A stretch of 64,000 nucleotides of DNA from Megaleporinus macrocephalus (taxonomy: Eukaryota > Chordata > Actinopteri > Characiformes > Anostomidae), in the NCBI GenBank assembly GCA_021613375.1, contig CM038709.1, positions 35,434,428 to 35,498,427 on the forward strand. Reading direction: 5' to 3'. Under the pieces are notes generated by a model. It was not told where the DNA came from. It saw nothing but the letters and a program-made list of their open reading frames with translations, and did not search any database. This document shows positions 11,485 through 23,400 of the stretch, piece by piece. A program made the position numbers and the translations under genes. Each line of letters opens with the position of its first letter. Position 1 is the first letter of the stretch.

Positions 11485-12590
11485 CCTGCTGCTACTACTA
11501 ACTGGCCACTTTACTGGAAACACCCTACGTGTGCTTCCACTAACTGGCCACTTCATTAGAAACACCATCCTTGCCACGCTTGACTGATCTGCATAGGGAC
11601 CGTGCAATAGGGCAACTTCATTGATTGGAGTGAGCCTTAGTACCATCTCCAAATTGAAGGCAAAGTTCCATATAACGGTGGATGTCAGAGACAGGCCGTG
11701 AAGTGGGCGTCCCAAGAAGACGACAAGCCAAGAAGATTGTGTCCTCACCATGTCAGCACTTAGGTACCATAGGCTGTCTTTTACAGATTTGCAGTCAATG
11801 TTTGCAGGACAATATGGCTGACAGCCCTCTGCCCAAACAATCCGGAACAGACTGCATGCAGAGAATCTCTGGTCTTGTCAGGCTGCCAGGAGCCCTGCCA
11901 TGACCGCCCATCACTGCCAGGCCCGTTTGCGCTGGTGTCGGCAACACATGCACTGGAACCTGAACATGTGGAGGACTGTTATGTTTAGTGGTAAGTCCAG
12001 ATTCTGCCTTGATCGTATGGTGTGGAGAAGATGCAGATAACACTATGCAGATTGCTGCACCGATAGAGTAACATCTTTTGGTGGAGGCAGTGTGATTGTG
12101 TGGGGCTGCTTCTGCCTCACTAGAAAACAAGGCAGAGGCAATCTCAATGTAGAGAGATATCGAGATGAAATTCTGCAACTAGTGGCAATCCCATATCTCC
12201 ACAGTCTGGGACAGAACTCTATTCTCAGAGAGCAGGGTTTATCAGAGACTACCATCAGAATTTGGGAGTGGAGTGGATGGAATGGCCTTACCTCAACCCC
12301 ATTGAACACCTGTGGGATCAGCTTGGGCAAGTTGTTTGTGCCAGAGTGACCAACATAACCATGTTGGCTGACTTGCGACAAAGGCTGTTTGAAGAATGGG
12401 AAGCCAAGCCACAGCAGTGTGTGACCAGGCTGGTGACCAGCATAAAAAGGAGGTGCCAGGCTGTTGTGGCTGTGTAACGTTCTTCCACAACACCAAACGT
12501 GTCAATGGGAGAATAAGCTGTTTGGCATTGGCAGAGAGGATTTGGCAGATTTTTCATGAATGCAACCCACATACTCAGCTCCACTGAGGT
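11485..12590 (+). mobile_element. Tc1/mariner-like transposon, dead copy
   Basis: Starting near an ACTGGCCACTTCATTAG-type motif (two tandem variants at about 11500 and 11540), this copy encodes broken pieces of an IS630/Tc1/mariner transposase. In order: a helix-turn-helix part (LSTISKLKAKF, GRPKKT-like), the region around the first catalytic Asp (MFSGKSRF where families have MFSDESRF, so the Asp codon is lost), a GGGSVIVWGCF block, and PYLNPIEHLWDQL near 12290-12320. Frameshifts separate the pieces. It ends about 70 bp beyond the TYW5 poly(A) signal, in the gene's downstream flank. The window's first 262 bp are a second copy's tail. Confidence 0.8.
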
Positions 12591-12658
12591 AACTTTAATG
12601 GGTTACTGAATCTTTGTTGTTCTATGCACTGCAGGAAATAAGTTTCTGTAATTTTGGT

Positions 12659-12664
12659 TTTATT
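12659..12664 (-). terminator. TYW5: Candidate TYW5 poly(A) signal (AATAAA)
   Basis: A canonical AATAAA on the minus strand lies about 270 bp beyond the TYW5 stop codon, just before the Tc1-like element. It is the first such signal found downstream of the stop. Its use is inferred. Confidence 0.5.
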
Positions 12665-12929
12665 TTGTATTTCTTAAACAACTGCAGATTTCACAACAAC
12701 CTTATTCTCTTAATAACACTTTAACAAATTACTTTAAGATATATCCTTCAATCTTAGAAAGATAGAAAGAAATATGTCTAAAACTTAATAAGAACAGCCT
12801 TGGTAAGATATTTTTTCAGTCCGTCTCATCCTGTGTAATAGTTGTAAATTTTTGTTATATAGTCACATACTTTTTTCACAGAATTCAGCATTGGCTTCAA
12901 TTATAAGTGACTTTCTCTTTCAGGGTCAG

Positions 12930-15900
12930 TCATTTTCTCTGTACTGTATCCGCAGAAGCATATGCCCGTCTCTGTATGTGCAGTACCATGCGGCGGGCAT
13001 AGAAGTCTCGATAGTCTTCTGGCAGCTCCTCCAACATAGCAAGTGCCCGATCTACAGCCTGCAGAGCCCGTGAAGCTGCCAGGGGGTCCTTATTCCCATA
13101 CGGGTCCTTCTTATCGTAGCTGTCAGGCGTCAGATGGCGCCAGAAGACATTGACGCCCACTCCAAACTGCAGAGCCAAAGTGTTGTGGAACCACAAAGCT
13201 ACAGAACATCAGGCACAGGTTAACACCCAAATCCCAGTCAACTAACTATAGATTTGACACATCTTATTATGAGGATTAATAATGAGTTGATGGGTCTTGA
13301 ATATGCTAATAACTTTTTAAAATAATTTGATTATGTATTAGGGCTGCATTTAAAACATAGTAACAAAGTAAATTTTATGGCACCCATATTTTAATGCTGT
13401 TAATGCATTTCACAAGTTTGAACAGTGCTGGCTGTCTACAGAAGTACAGACTGAAGCCTAGTTGGAGTGCTGATGGAATTCACAATCACAGTGCTCCCAT
13501 TCAAATACAGCTTTTAAAACCTTCAGGACAGCAGCCAGACCAACATGGTAACGGCATATTAGTGCATGGCACAGCCACACAGCACACATTTTGCATTCTA
13601 TTGTTTTAATTAGTCCTGGGATGCTTGTTACCTGGGATGAAGAGCAGGTCACCTGGTTCTAGAATACATTCATATCGACATCCTTTTACAAAATCTGGGT
13701 ATTGCTCCAAATCCGGAAAGTCAATGTCCAACACCTCACTCTTATCACCTGGTTAAACAAGAGATAACAATATCACATTACTGTTTGACGTCATAGGTAG
13801 TTTTTTATTAATTAACAAATTTCTTGCAGTCCTTGTGCTGCATTTTCTTTGCACCAAAACTATGGCGCCACATCAGTGTCAAAACTAGAGCGCGCAAAAA
13901 CGTGAGGTGAAAAATATAAACTTGCACGTCTGAACATTTTGCGCACATGAATTACCCAATGTGAAACTTGTGAGCCCAGGAATAAGAACTGCATGCACAT
14001 TTTTAATAAACACATGCTCAAACTGTCTTTTTTCCATCCTTTAATGTTTTTTGCTCTCCTGATTTTATATTTATCCCTTAAGTGCAATATTGTTGGCTGC
14101 AGTTTGAGGGTAGGACATGGACCAAATGCTATTGGCTGATGGCACCTGGTTTCATGACTGACCGCTCACTTCACTTATTCCCGGTAGCTCGGTATGTTAG
14201 GTTGATATACAAAACAATTTTTCCATTTTATCCTGCTATTCCTTTTCTGTACAGACAAGATGAGAACCTAAGGAGTGACTATACATTTTAAGTAAGAGAC
14301 GCATCAATCGATCAGCCGGTGACTGGAATGGACCGATTTTTTAGATTTACATATAGCATATTTTACTCATTATAAATGAGACATATGATGCTCACCTGAG
14401 AGGTACAGGTGAAGGGCATCTTGGGGGCTGTAGAGAACAACTCGCTTTCTCCCACTCACCTGAGCCAGCAGGTTGTCCATTACCTGAGTGAGAGACAGAA
14501 CTAGACTAAAAAACAGGAAAATGTGATTTCAATTTTCAGTGTTTTTTTGTGTAAAACTGATATATCGAGTACAGTGTAACATGCCAGTTCTGTGATGAGA
14601 ATGAACCACCCTCAAATTATATCTGGCCAGTCATGGTCCTGTGATTATCCCTTTCCACCGATGGCTGGCGTGGCAACTGTAAAGCCACTCTTCATGGTTG
14701 GTTAAACTGGATGTAGGTACATCTATGAGCAGAATCTTCACAGCAGTATATTTACACCAGTATTATCAGAGCAGTTTCATCAGGTGTGTTCTAGTAAAGT
14801 CAGAAGATAAATACAGTGGCAATAGAAAAAATTACCTGGTTTTCTGCATTAATTGGTGAAATGTGATCTGATCTACAAGTCCCAAGTATTGACAAACTCA
14901 ATGTGCTTAATCTAATGCCACACAAACAATTATAATATTTCATATCTGTATTGGACACATCCATTACACATTCACAGTGCTGGTGGAAAAAAACAAGTGA
15001 ACCCTATTGCTAATGACTTCAACAAAAGCTAATTAGAGTCAGGAGTTAGCAGGAGTTAACCTGGAGTCCAACCAATGAAACTAAAACATTTGAGTTTGCT
15101 ATTCACAAAAAGCATCTGCTGATGTAAACCATGCCTTGCAAAAAATGTCTGAAGACCTACGATAAAGAATTGTTGACTTGCATGAAACAGGAATGGGTTA
15201 CAAAGTAATCTCCAAGACTTTCAGTATTACCAGTCCACAGTTAGACAAACCGTCTACACATGGAGACGATTTAGTACTGTGGCTACTCTTTCTAGAAGTG
15301 GGCCCCCTGGCAAGTTGACTCCAAAGTCACAATTCAGAACGCTCAGAGAGGTAAAATAGAACCCTAGAGTAACAGCTAAAGGCTTGAGGAAATCATTGAA
15401 ACTAGTTAACATCTCCACCATTCGCAAATCATTGAATAGACATAGTGTCAATGGCAGGACACCATGGAGGAAGCCGATGCTTTCCAAAAAAAAGCTGAAG
15501 TTTGCCAAAGAGTACATTGACACTCCACAACACTACTAGGAAAAGTTTTGTGGACTGATCAAACCAAGGTTGGTTGAAGGAAGAATGGTCCAAAATTCCT
15601 CCTGAACGTTGTGCAGGTCTGATCAGCAGCTACCGGAAACGCTTGTTGGAGGTTATTGCTGCCAAAGGAGGGCTGACCAGTTATTAAATCCAAGGGTTCC
15701 CTTACTTTTTTCACCAGCACTGTGAATGTTTAATGGATGTGTCCAGTACATACGTTAAATATTATAATTGTCTGTGTGGTATTAGGTTAAGCACATTGTG
15801 TTTGTCTCTACTTGGGACTTAGATGTAGATCAGATCATGTCTTATGACCAATTAATGCAGAAAACCAGGTAATTTCAAAGGGTTCACATACTTTTTCTTG

Positions 15901-18900
15901 TCACTGTATGTTTACTATAAATCAGGCACTGTGCACATGACCAGAGTCTGAAGAGTCCCTTTCAGCATGAACAGATGGCCACATTGGAGACAGCAAGATG
16001 CTCTGGCATTGTGCGATTTGGGAGGCCATACAGTCACATGGCTGCTGTTTTATGAAAGTTTAGCTGAAAGAGTAGCGTCAATCAGTAAGATTAAATCATT
16101 GTTGTCATGATGAACTATAATAGAGTGATTCCGCGTCATGTTTATTCGCAGAGTTGTCATATTTGTGATTATGAGATGTGTGCAGTAGGTTTCACAGAGC
16201 GAACTGTCCTGTGATCTAAGACACTTCTTTTACTCCTGTTTTTGGTAAAAGAAAAACTATCAAGGGGAAAGCACTTGGCCTTCTACAGTGGTTTGTGATG
16301 AGGCATTCTGTCTCCAGACTTAGCTTCTCTTAGGTGTGATAACTGCCAGAACTTCTTGAAGACATTTAGCCTAAAATAAAACCATCACTTAATAAGCCAA
16401 CGTTTTTAACAACTCCGGTCATAACCGAATGTTGACATGGTTCTACTCACATCGTAGTGTGTCCACAGCTGCAGCCCAGGAGAGCTGATGCGGAAAACGC
16501 TGGAGAAAAACTCTTTAGGACCAAAGAATGGAGGTATGTGGAAATCATCAGCCAGCTCAGGGAACTGCTTCTTCAGGTCAGCAGGCTCCTAAGAGGAGGA
16601 AAAATATTGTACACAAGAATGCAGCAATATGGGAACCATGGGCTGATATTCCATATCTTTCATAAATGTTTTGCTTTTCTGTATTACAAAACTATAGTCT
16701 GTTCTTTAATGGTCAGGATCCCCACAGGACCACCACAGAGCAGGTATTACTTGGGTGGTGGACCATCCTCAGCATTGCAATGAGACTGACATAGTGGTGG
16801 TGTGTTATTGAGTGCTGCAGTGGTATGAATGGATCAGATACAGCATGGAATATAAACAAATCTCAGTGTCGCCGATGGACAGAGAATAGTCCACCAACAA
16901 GCAACATCCAGTTAACATCGCCCTGTGGGCAGCGTCCTATGACCACTGATGAAGGACTAGACAATGACCGACACAAACTGTGCAGAAGCAGATGAGCTAT
17001 TGTATTTAAAGTATTTAAAAACTCCAACAGCACTCTTGTGTCTGATCCCCTCAAACCAGAACACACACTAACACATCACCACCACCTGCGGTGCTGAGAA
17101 TGATCCACCACACAAATGATATCTGGTCTGTGGTCCCGTGGGGGTCCTAATGATTGAAGAACAAGGTAACAAAGTATACACAGAAGCAGATATGTCTGAC
17201 TGATTGCATTAGCTAATGATAAATTTTAACAGCACCCTGATGGATCATATAAAAAGTCAACATTACCTTTCGTGCATTTTCTCCAAGGGATCGCAAGTAG
17301 TAACTCTCATTCTGTTGAGAATAAAGGCATCAAGAACCATTCTAAATAATTCTCTTCGGATCCTGTGTTTATCATTTATTTCAGATTTTATTATTTTGAG
17401 TGTACATGGCGTTTCTCTGACAGGGTTAGTAACTGCAAACAATTAAAATGTACCAAAAATACAAGCCACTCTCCTGCATGCTACAGAAAATGGCATCATG
17501 GCAGGTCAAATTGACTGAAATTGTGTTAATATATTTAAAATTTCTAATATCGAGATGGATGGAGAAGCTAAGTTAGGAGAGAGTTTTATTTTGAGTTAAA
17601 AATAAAAATAAAATATTTAGAAGCGTTTGTTGTTCATGATAGTACCTTTTGTGAGTTGAGTTCAGTTCACTTAATAATTGTCATCAGATATAATTGAGGG
17701 TTATCTGAGGGGGTATCATGGGGTACTGAAGAACTGGGGATATCTGGGGTAAGCAGGTTTTTCTGGCTTGTGGCAAAATGTTCTGATGATGATGCCATGG
17801 GTCCAGTCACCCTGATGTAGTATTACTAAACAAAACTAAAAGTGACCAACCTTACTAATGAAAAACTCGGGGTGCTCAGTTGCTGCAGCTCTCTGAACAA
17901 ACTCACCAAAGGGCAAAGTTCTGAAACACAGATGGTTTCCAGACTCAGTTTACGCCTCAGACTGAATAACCACTGGCACTGCAATTCTGTCAGACTGCCA
18001 GACTAAATCTTATTTTTGTCAGCCAGATTAATTTTCGATAGTCTGAACAGCAAAAATGAAATTTGATTGGATTGGATCTAATTGGATCCACATTTGAAAT
18101 TGATCTGACATGAGACTCCAATCAGTTTTTTACATATGCGTCTAAGTCGCTTTGGCCGCACAATTAATTTCGAAGTGCCTTTTGTGTCACTGGCAGCATG
18201 AAAAGTAATATCAATATTGAAGCCAAAGGGACAGAAGTGCAGGGATTTTTAGATCATGAAGAACATGCATTTTAGAGTTTTACTATTTTAACATCAACAT
18301 TTTATATATATGCAGATGTGTGATTTTGATAAATACAATATCAATATTTCTGTTGTAGACATGGTAACCCCTGATTACTATCACCACCACTGTAAAGAAA
18401 TCTGAACCATTTCACTTCAAACCACTTTGAATAACTGATTATCTCAAACAGTGAATTAAGCTGAATTTTTGTAAAGTTGTATGAGTACCTTTACAATACA
18501 CATACCTGTATACAAAGTTCTTGTGCAGAAAGTCCATCTGAGGCACAGAGGAAACATGGATCTTGACCTCCTTATTACCACCCTGCACTGCCAGGTATTC
18601 CACTGTCCACTTCTCCATGCATGGTCCTAAAGGTATTCCTTTAAGAACTGCTGGCTTTCTCTGCCAAACATATTGATCACTGAATCAATACAGATTGCAT
18701 CTTGTAAGTAAAAGTATCTAAAAATATTGCCAATATATATAATATATAATGTAATATACTACAAAACTAATTTCTGGGCATGCTTTACTTGTATTTATTT
18801 AAATGATCTATGTTGGTAGAAAATGTTGCAAGTTTATCTGCCAACAATGCCGACAATTTATAAACTAAAATCACCTAAATAGATACAACATGTTTAGGAA

Positions 18901-19097
18901 GAAGTTTATTAATTTTAGACAGTTTCACCTTAAATGGTGTTACAGTAACATTCTGGCATGGGAAAATTCGAACAAGAAGCTGGCGGCTTAATCGAATAAC
19001 TAACAGACATTTTTACCAAAGGATAGATCTCCTTCACGAAAAGCTCCTGATCCACACCAAAGAAAACAGGAACATCGACTTTCTTCTGATTTTCCAT
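12930..19097 (-). CDS. TYW5: TYW5, tRNA wybutosine-synthesizing protein 5 (JmjC hydroxylase)
   Basis: An Fe(II)/2-oxoglutarate JmjC enzyme that hydroxylates the wybutosine precursor at position 37 of tRNA-Phe. Eight coding exons on the minus strand, in gene order: 19017-19097, 18506-18660, 17851-17920, 17267-17311, 16451-16588, 14396-14483, 13632-13748 and 12930-13198. All joins keep phase and have GT/AG borders, giving 320 codons plus stop (human 315). Iron ligands are visible as H161-x-D163 in LWTHYD (end of exon 5) and H236 in ALWFHN (start of exon 8), one residue beyond the human positions. Other family blocks: [15 protein letters not shown] (exon 2), YYLRSLGEN (exon 4), [14 protein letters not shown] (exon 5), [14 protein letters not shown] (exons 7-8) and [14 protein letters not shown] near the C-terminus. 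The start ATG has A at -3 and G at +4. Introns contain a Tc1 derivative and MITEs. The gene is head-to-head with MAIP1. Confidence 0.96.
14814..15906 (+). mobile_element. Tc1-like transposon, internally deleted, with intact inverted ends and TA duplication
   Basis: The left end CAGTGGCAATAGAAAAA and the right end TACTTTTTCTTGTCACTG are inverted copies, with longer similarity (ACCTGGTTTTCTGCATTAATT) on both arms. Direct TA dinucleotides flank the element at 14812-14813 and 15907-15908, the Tc1/mariner hallmark. Inside are frame-broken remains of a Tc1 transposase: a KTISK-like helix-turn-helix, [20 protein letters not shown], and [15 protein letters not shown] followed by an [12 protein letters not shown] stretch. 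The segment that should follow is missing, so the DDE core is incomplete. It lies in TYW5 intron 5. Confidence 0.9.
16690..17200. mobile_element. Palindromic MITE (family P), TYW5 intron 4 copy
   Basis: The outer arms read CAGGTATTACTTGGGTGGTGG on the left and, inverted, CCACCACACAAATGATATCTG on the right, with GTGGGGGTCCT beyond it. The interior holds the AGTGGTATGAATGGATCAGA-type block and its inverted counterpart. Related copies occur at about 32620-33870 (split by an insertion), 55900-56085 and 63420-64000. There is no coding capacity. Superfamily is not assigned. Confidence 0.7.
17970..18460. mobile_element. Two adjoining non-autonomous repeat fragments in TYW5 intron 2
   Basis: Positions 17980-18260 resemble 43130-43530, sharing a 'gtctgaacagcaaaaat' motif and a 'cttttgtgtc' interior block. 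Positions 18365-18440 ('accaccactgtaaagaaatctgaaccatttc') are one end of a different MITE family, seen nearly complete at 56937-57345. Both are non-coding and degraded. Confidence 0.5.
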
Positions 19098-20489
19098 TTA
19101 GAAAGCTGATTGCTAAGTTCTCGTGTAGCTGTTCCTCTGACTCGTGCTTTCTTTCCGTAATCTCTACAAGTGTTTTGTTTTTCACTTTTTTAGTTTTTAA
19201 AGCCTTTAAACACGCAAGCGTTTCATTATCCAGCCTGTGTCTACATGGCATATACTCTAGATATGCGTTTATTAAATTAGCAAAAGCGCTTTTAGGCTAA
19301 AAAAAAGGAAAACATAGAAACGCTTATAGCCGAAGCGTTTTAGCAGACGGACAGCAGAGGTCACGCTCCACTCGGCCGCGCCTAGGGCACTTGAAAGGGA
19401 GCAAGTTACCTTTTTAGTAAAGGTACCTTTTTACAACTTCTTTACAGACCAATTGGTGTCCAACTGAAAGATGCAAACTGAAAAAGGTCAGACTAGTAAC
19501 GTTAGCTGACATCGAATAGCATAGCAAAACAAAAAAAATGTAGCTACCCTAATCACTCTTGCTACTTGTGTTGTTGAGTATTGGAATACAGCTTGGGCAA
19601 GGATATAATGACGCAAGTACACGCAAGAAAGCATACTGAGAAACACCCCTGGTCTACAAAATGTCTGTATAATCTCTGTTCCAGAGTCTAGGCTGCATTT
19701 TTCTGGTGCTATGTTCTAAAAGGCTGTTCTAAAACGAAGCACCCTTTTTATACAGCCTAGAAATGCTGCCTACGTTCTGAGTGATTTTGAGGACACGATG
19801 CATCTTTCTAAGCCCTCGGTTACACACAATCACTGCACACATACGACACGATGCAAAAAAAACCCACTGGTGACACATTTGAAACCTAACGATAAGTAAA
19901 CAGCCGTAACATTAATGGGGCGAGCTGCTGTGATGCTGAATTTTTGTTGCTAGTTTAATCCACCGGATAAATGACATTGCGAAGCACCATGGTATTGAGG
20001 TCTTTCCAACCGCTAACAAACAAGTTGCATGACTCTACACTTTTGTACATTTTTGTTTGTTTTCTTGGTGGTTATTATATCTGCTGCCTCGATAGTAGCT
20101 ATAATCTTTCAGTTCAGTTAAATTTATTCCTCATATCAGGCTCACGTGAAACATATTTTCTGTGTGTACTTTTCTCTCGTGATAGCGTTTAAACTAGCTC
20201 AGTAAAGGCTACATTTTATCCATACTCTGACTTAGTACCCTCCATCTGGATTTCGAACATCAGCATCACTGATATGGTCACAATCATGTAAAGAAATCTG
20301 AATAATTTCACATTAAACCACTTTAATTCACAGCCTAAATTATGCAGAACCTTCAAATAAATGTAAAAACTTTTTAAAGAAATTCCTCTTTAATTTCGAG
20401 GTTAGGGGGTAGAGATCACAGGGAGTAGGGTGTAGGGCACAAGCGGCATCGGTTCGAAATGGAGCACTGCAGGCAGGGGGAGAGGAAAG
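19098..20489. promoter_or_regulatory. Divergent TYW5/MAIP1 intergenic region with candidate promoters
   Basis: The two start codons point away from each other across 1,392 bp, so both promoters must lie here. A palindromic CCAATTGG at 19449-19456 carries an NF-Y-type box in both orientations, about 350 bp from the TYW5 ATG, beside a GC-richer patch (19360-19390). A fragment of the 56937-57345 MITE family lies at about 20275-20335, near MAIP1. No TATA box is obvious. From general knowledge, the human pair is also head-to-head. Confidence 0.6.
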
Positions 20490-23400
20490 ATGGCGCTTCC
20501 CTTGATCAGATGTTGCTCCAGGAGGACTCCAATGGTGATCAATTCTTATTTCAGATTTGATAGACTAATACAGAACCAGGCCGTTTCCAGAAAACTCGCT
20601 CCTTTAGCGGCTACCGTGTGCGCTGGAAGACACTACAGCTCAAAGCACAGGCCGTACCAGAAGGTTGTTGTAGTGGGCATCCCGAACCCCTTAGTGTGGT
20701 TCCGGACACGAGTGTACTATTTTCTGATCCGGACTTACTTCGACAAAGAATTCAATATCGAGGAGTTCACCGAGGGAGCCAAACAGGTCAGAATAAACCG
20801 CCCGTTCTTCTTGTGCTGTACCTTCAGTTCAGTTTGATCCAGCTAGAGCTTTTACAGCACTGTAGCTTGAAAGAGCAACTTTAGCAGTATTGGGTATTTC
20901 AATCACCCAGGTGTGTACAGTCACCTTACTTACGGTTTAACCATGTAGTTATGCAAGCATTTTAGAAAAAGTAGTGGATTTTCACTCGAAGGAGTTACAA
21001 TAGAAAGAAAAGATATAGAATGACCAATTTGTTGAAGGTTAGGCACACTATATGACTGCACAATATGTATTGTTATTATGATAAACTATGTCACAATACA
21101 TTTAGGACTATTATAAATGTTATTGCAATCATTGCGATTGTGACTGTTCCTTATAATTTGAGGTAATTTGGCTAAGAAAACTTGCGAATACTTTATCTAA
21201 CTTGAGGATATCTTTTAAATTGAGATTGAATATAAAAATTATAAATCATTATATTATAACTGTTGATAGTATTTTTAATGAAGGTTATTTTTTTCTCTGT
21301 TCCAACTGATCAAGCATCTGGACAAATACATATTATGATATATTGTGTGTGGCAGTGTTAGATTTTTATATTTTTTTTTACAAAATTATATTTTTTACCC
21401 CACCTCATACTACTGATTGGGTTTCAGGTAAACTCTTGGTCTGGAAGTATGCAGACACTCCTAATGAGTAAATGACACAGGTTTAATTAACACTGCTTGT
21501 ATAATGTCCAAAGAAAAATGCTGACCAAAAAAAACGAGATGCTCTGGAGTAGCTGCACATGAGCCTGAGGTCACCATGCCTTACCATTCTCAACACTATT
21601 CTGTGTTCTCTGGAGTGATTGAGCTCCATCCAGTAATTGGATAATCAGTGATCTAGAACTGGTTATCGAATATCTGTACCTGACCTCACTAACATTCAGT
21701 CATCAGTAACTGATCTCACTAAAGCTCAATAAAATCCTTACAGCAACGTTTAACATCAATACTTGACCTCAATAATACCCACTCAAATCCTCACCGCAAT
21801 GTTCAACATTTAGTGTATATGATGCAAGAAGAGGTAGCTACAGTCTACACTTTTGACCTACTTGGAGCTAGTTGGAGAGAGAGAATTATAAGTTTTTACA
21901 GACTGTGCTGCACTAAATTTAATTAATGGAGCCTAATTATGCTCCCTTACAATAAATCAAGCAGTTGGTTTGTGTTCTTTATGTACTGCTGATCTGCCTG
22001 CAAAAGCCTGTTGTGATGCTTATCTCCGGTGTATGTATGCATCTTTATTCCAGGCCTTTTCACATGTGTCCCGCCTGCTGTCTCAGTGTCAGTTTGATGC
22101 ACTTGAAGGCCTAGTTGCTAAAGATGTAAGTATGTTGCACGTTTACAGTACAATCTGGTGTTTGTCTTGAGTGTATTAAGTGGTTTTCTCTTTGCTGAAG
22201 TTAATAGGGAAACTAAAGGAGAAATGCATCGATCTTCCATTGAGCCACAAGAGGGCGCTCTCAGCCAATCCAGAAGAGATTATGTACACAACTCCAGGAG
22301 ATGTGGGCATCTACTATGATGACAGTGGTAAGAAGATTCAGAGTGTCAGTATTAGCCAGCATCATCATTGAGTAGCATACATACTTCTTGTTTATTCTAT
22401 TATCTGCTTGTTAAGACATGACTTATTGTACCTTCGCGTCTGGGTCTAAGCCTCTTCTAGACTAGCTAAGGCTCCCATGTTTGTGTAGATCTAAGTACAA
22501 AATCTACATGGTTATCATTCTAAAAATATCTAGAAGAAGAAGGCTTCTCTGGTTTCGGACTATAGAAATGTACAGAAGTGTCTATTATTGTCTGTGTAGG
22601 TCTAATTTATCCTTGTTCAGAGTTATAGTATTCTATAACTACCAGAACAAATTACAGAAATAATAAGAACTAAATATGTGTCTACTTTCACCCCAGGTAG
22701 GAAGTTTGTCAGCATTTTGATGCGCTTCTGGTATTTAACCAGTGCTCATCTACAAGAAGACTCCATGGAGGGGGCGCGCGTCTTCAAGGTGGCCCTTGGT
22801 GGAGATGACGAGAAGGCAGAGAGCAAGAGACTGCTCACAGCCAATTATGAGTGAGTAGAGGTGGACGAAAATATGACAAAATATTATTGCGTGATACTTT
22901 AGGAAATTTTCACAATGCACAATATGCATCACAATATGTAGTTTTCCTGATAACTGAAATAAACAAAATACTAAAAACGCTGTAGTGCAACATATATGCA
23001 ACAATAATAAAAACAACAATAATAATAATAAACCTACAACTACAGTACAGTGACTATGTTTTACAAACTGCGCTGTGCTAAATCCAGTCTAACAGGTCTA
23101 ATTATGCCTTCTTGAAGCATGTAATTAGTCAGTGTCCTTTACATATTGACAATATCCATAGTATTCTAAGAAAAACGTATTGTAATGTAGTTTTTCACAA
23201 TAAAGATAAAATATCGTCATATTGCCCATCCCTATAAGTGAGTGTGCAAAAGCCAGTAATGGGAGGTTTAAATCTGCATCAGTGCATCATGATTGTTTAT
23301 AAAAAAGTAGTAATTTTGTGATGTTATTAGCAATTATAATCTGTTATAATAATTATTATAAAAACATTTTTAAATACAAAAATAGGAAAAAGTGTAGGTG

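Noticed and set aside
11795..12178. Minus-strand 127-codon ORF
   Set aside because: It is the antisense shadow of a degenerate Tc1/mariner transposase read on the plus strand.
19000..19251. 83-codon minus-strand ORF as TYW5 exon 1
   Set aside because: A different frame starting at ATG 19097 gives a 27-codon exon with a good donor and joins in phase to the conserved RKPAVLKGI of exon 2. The longer ORF does not.
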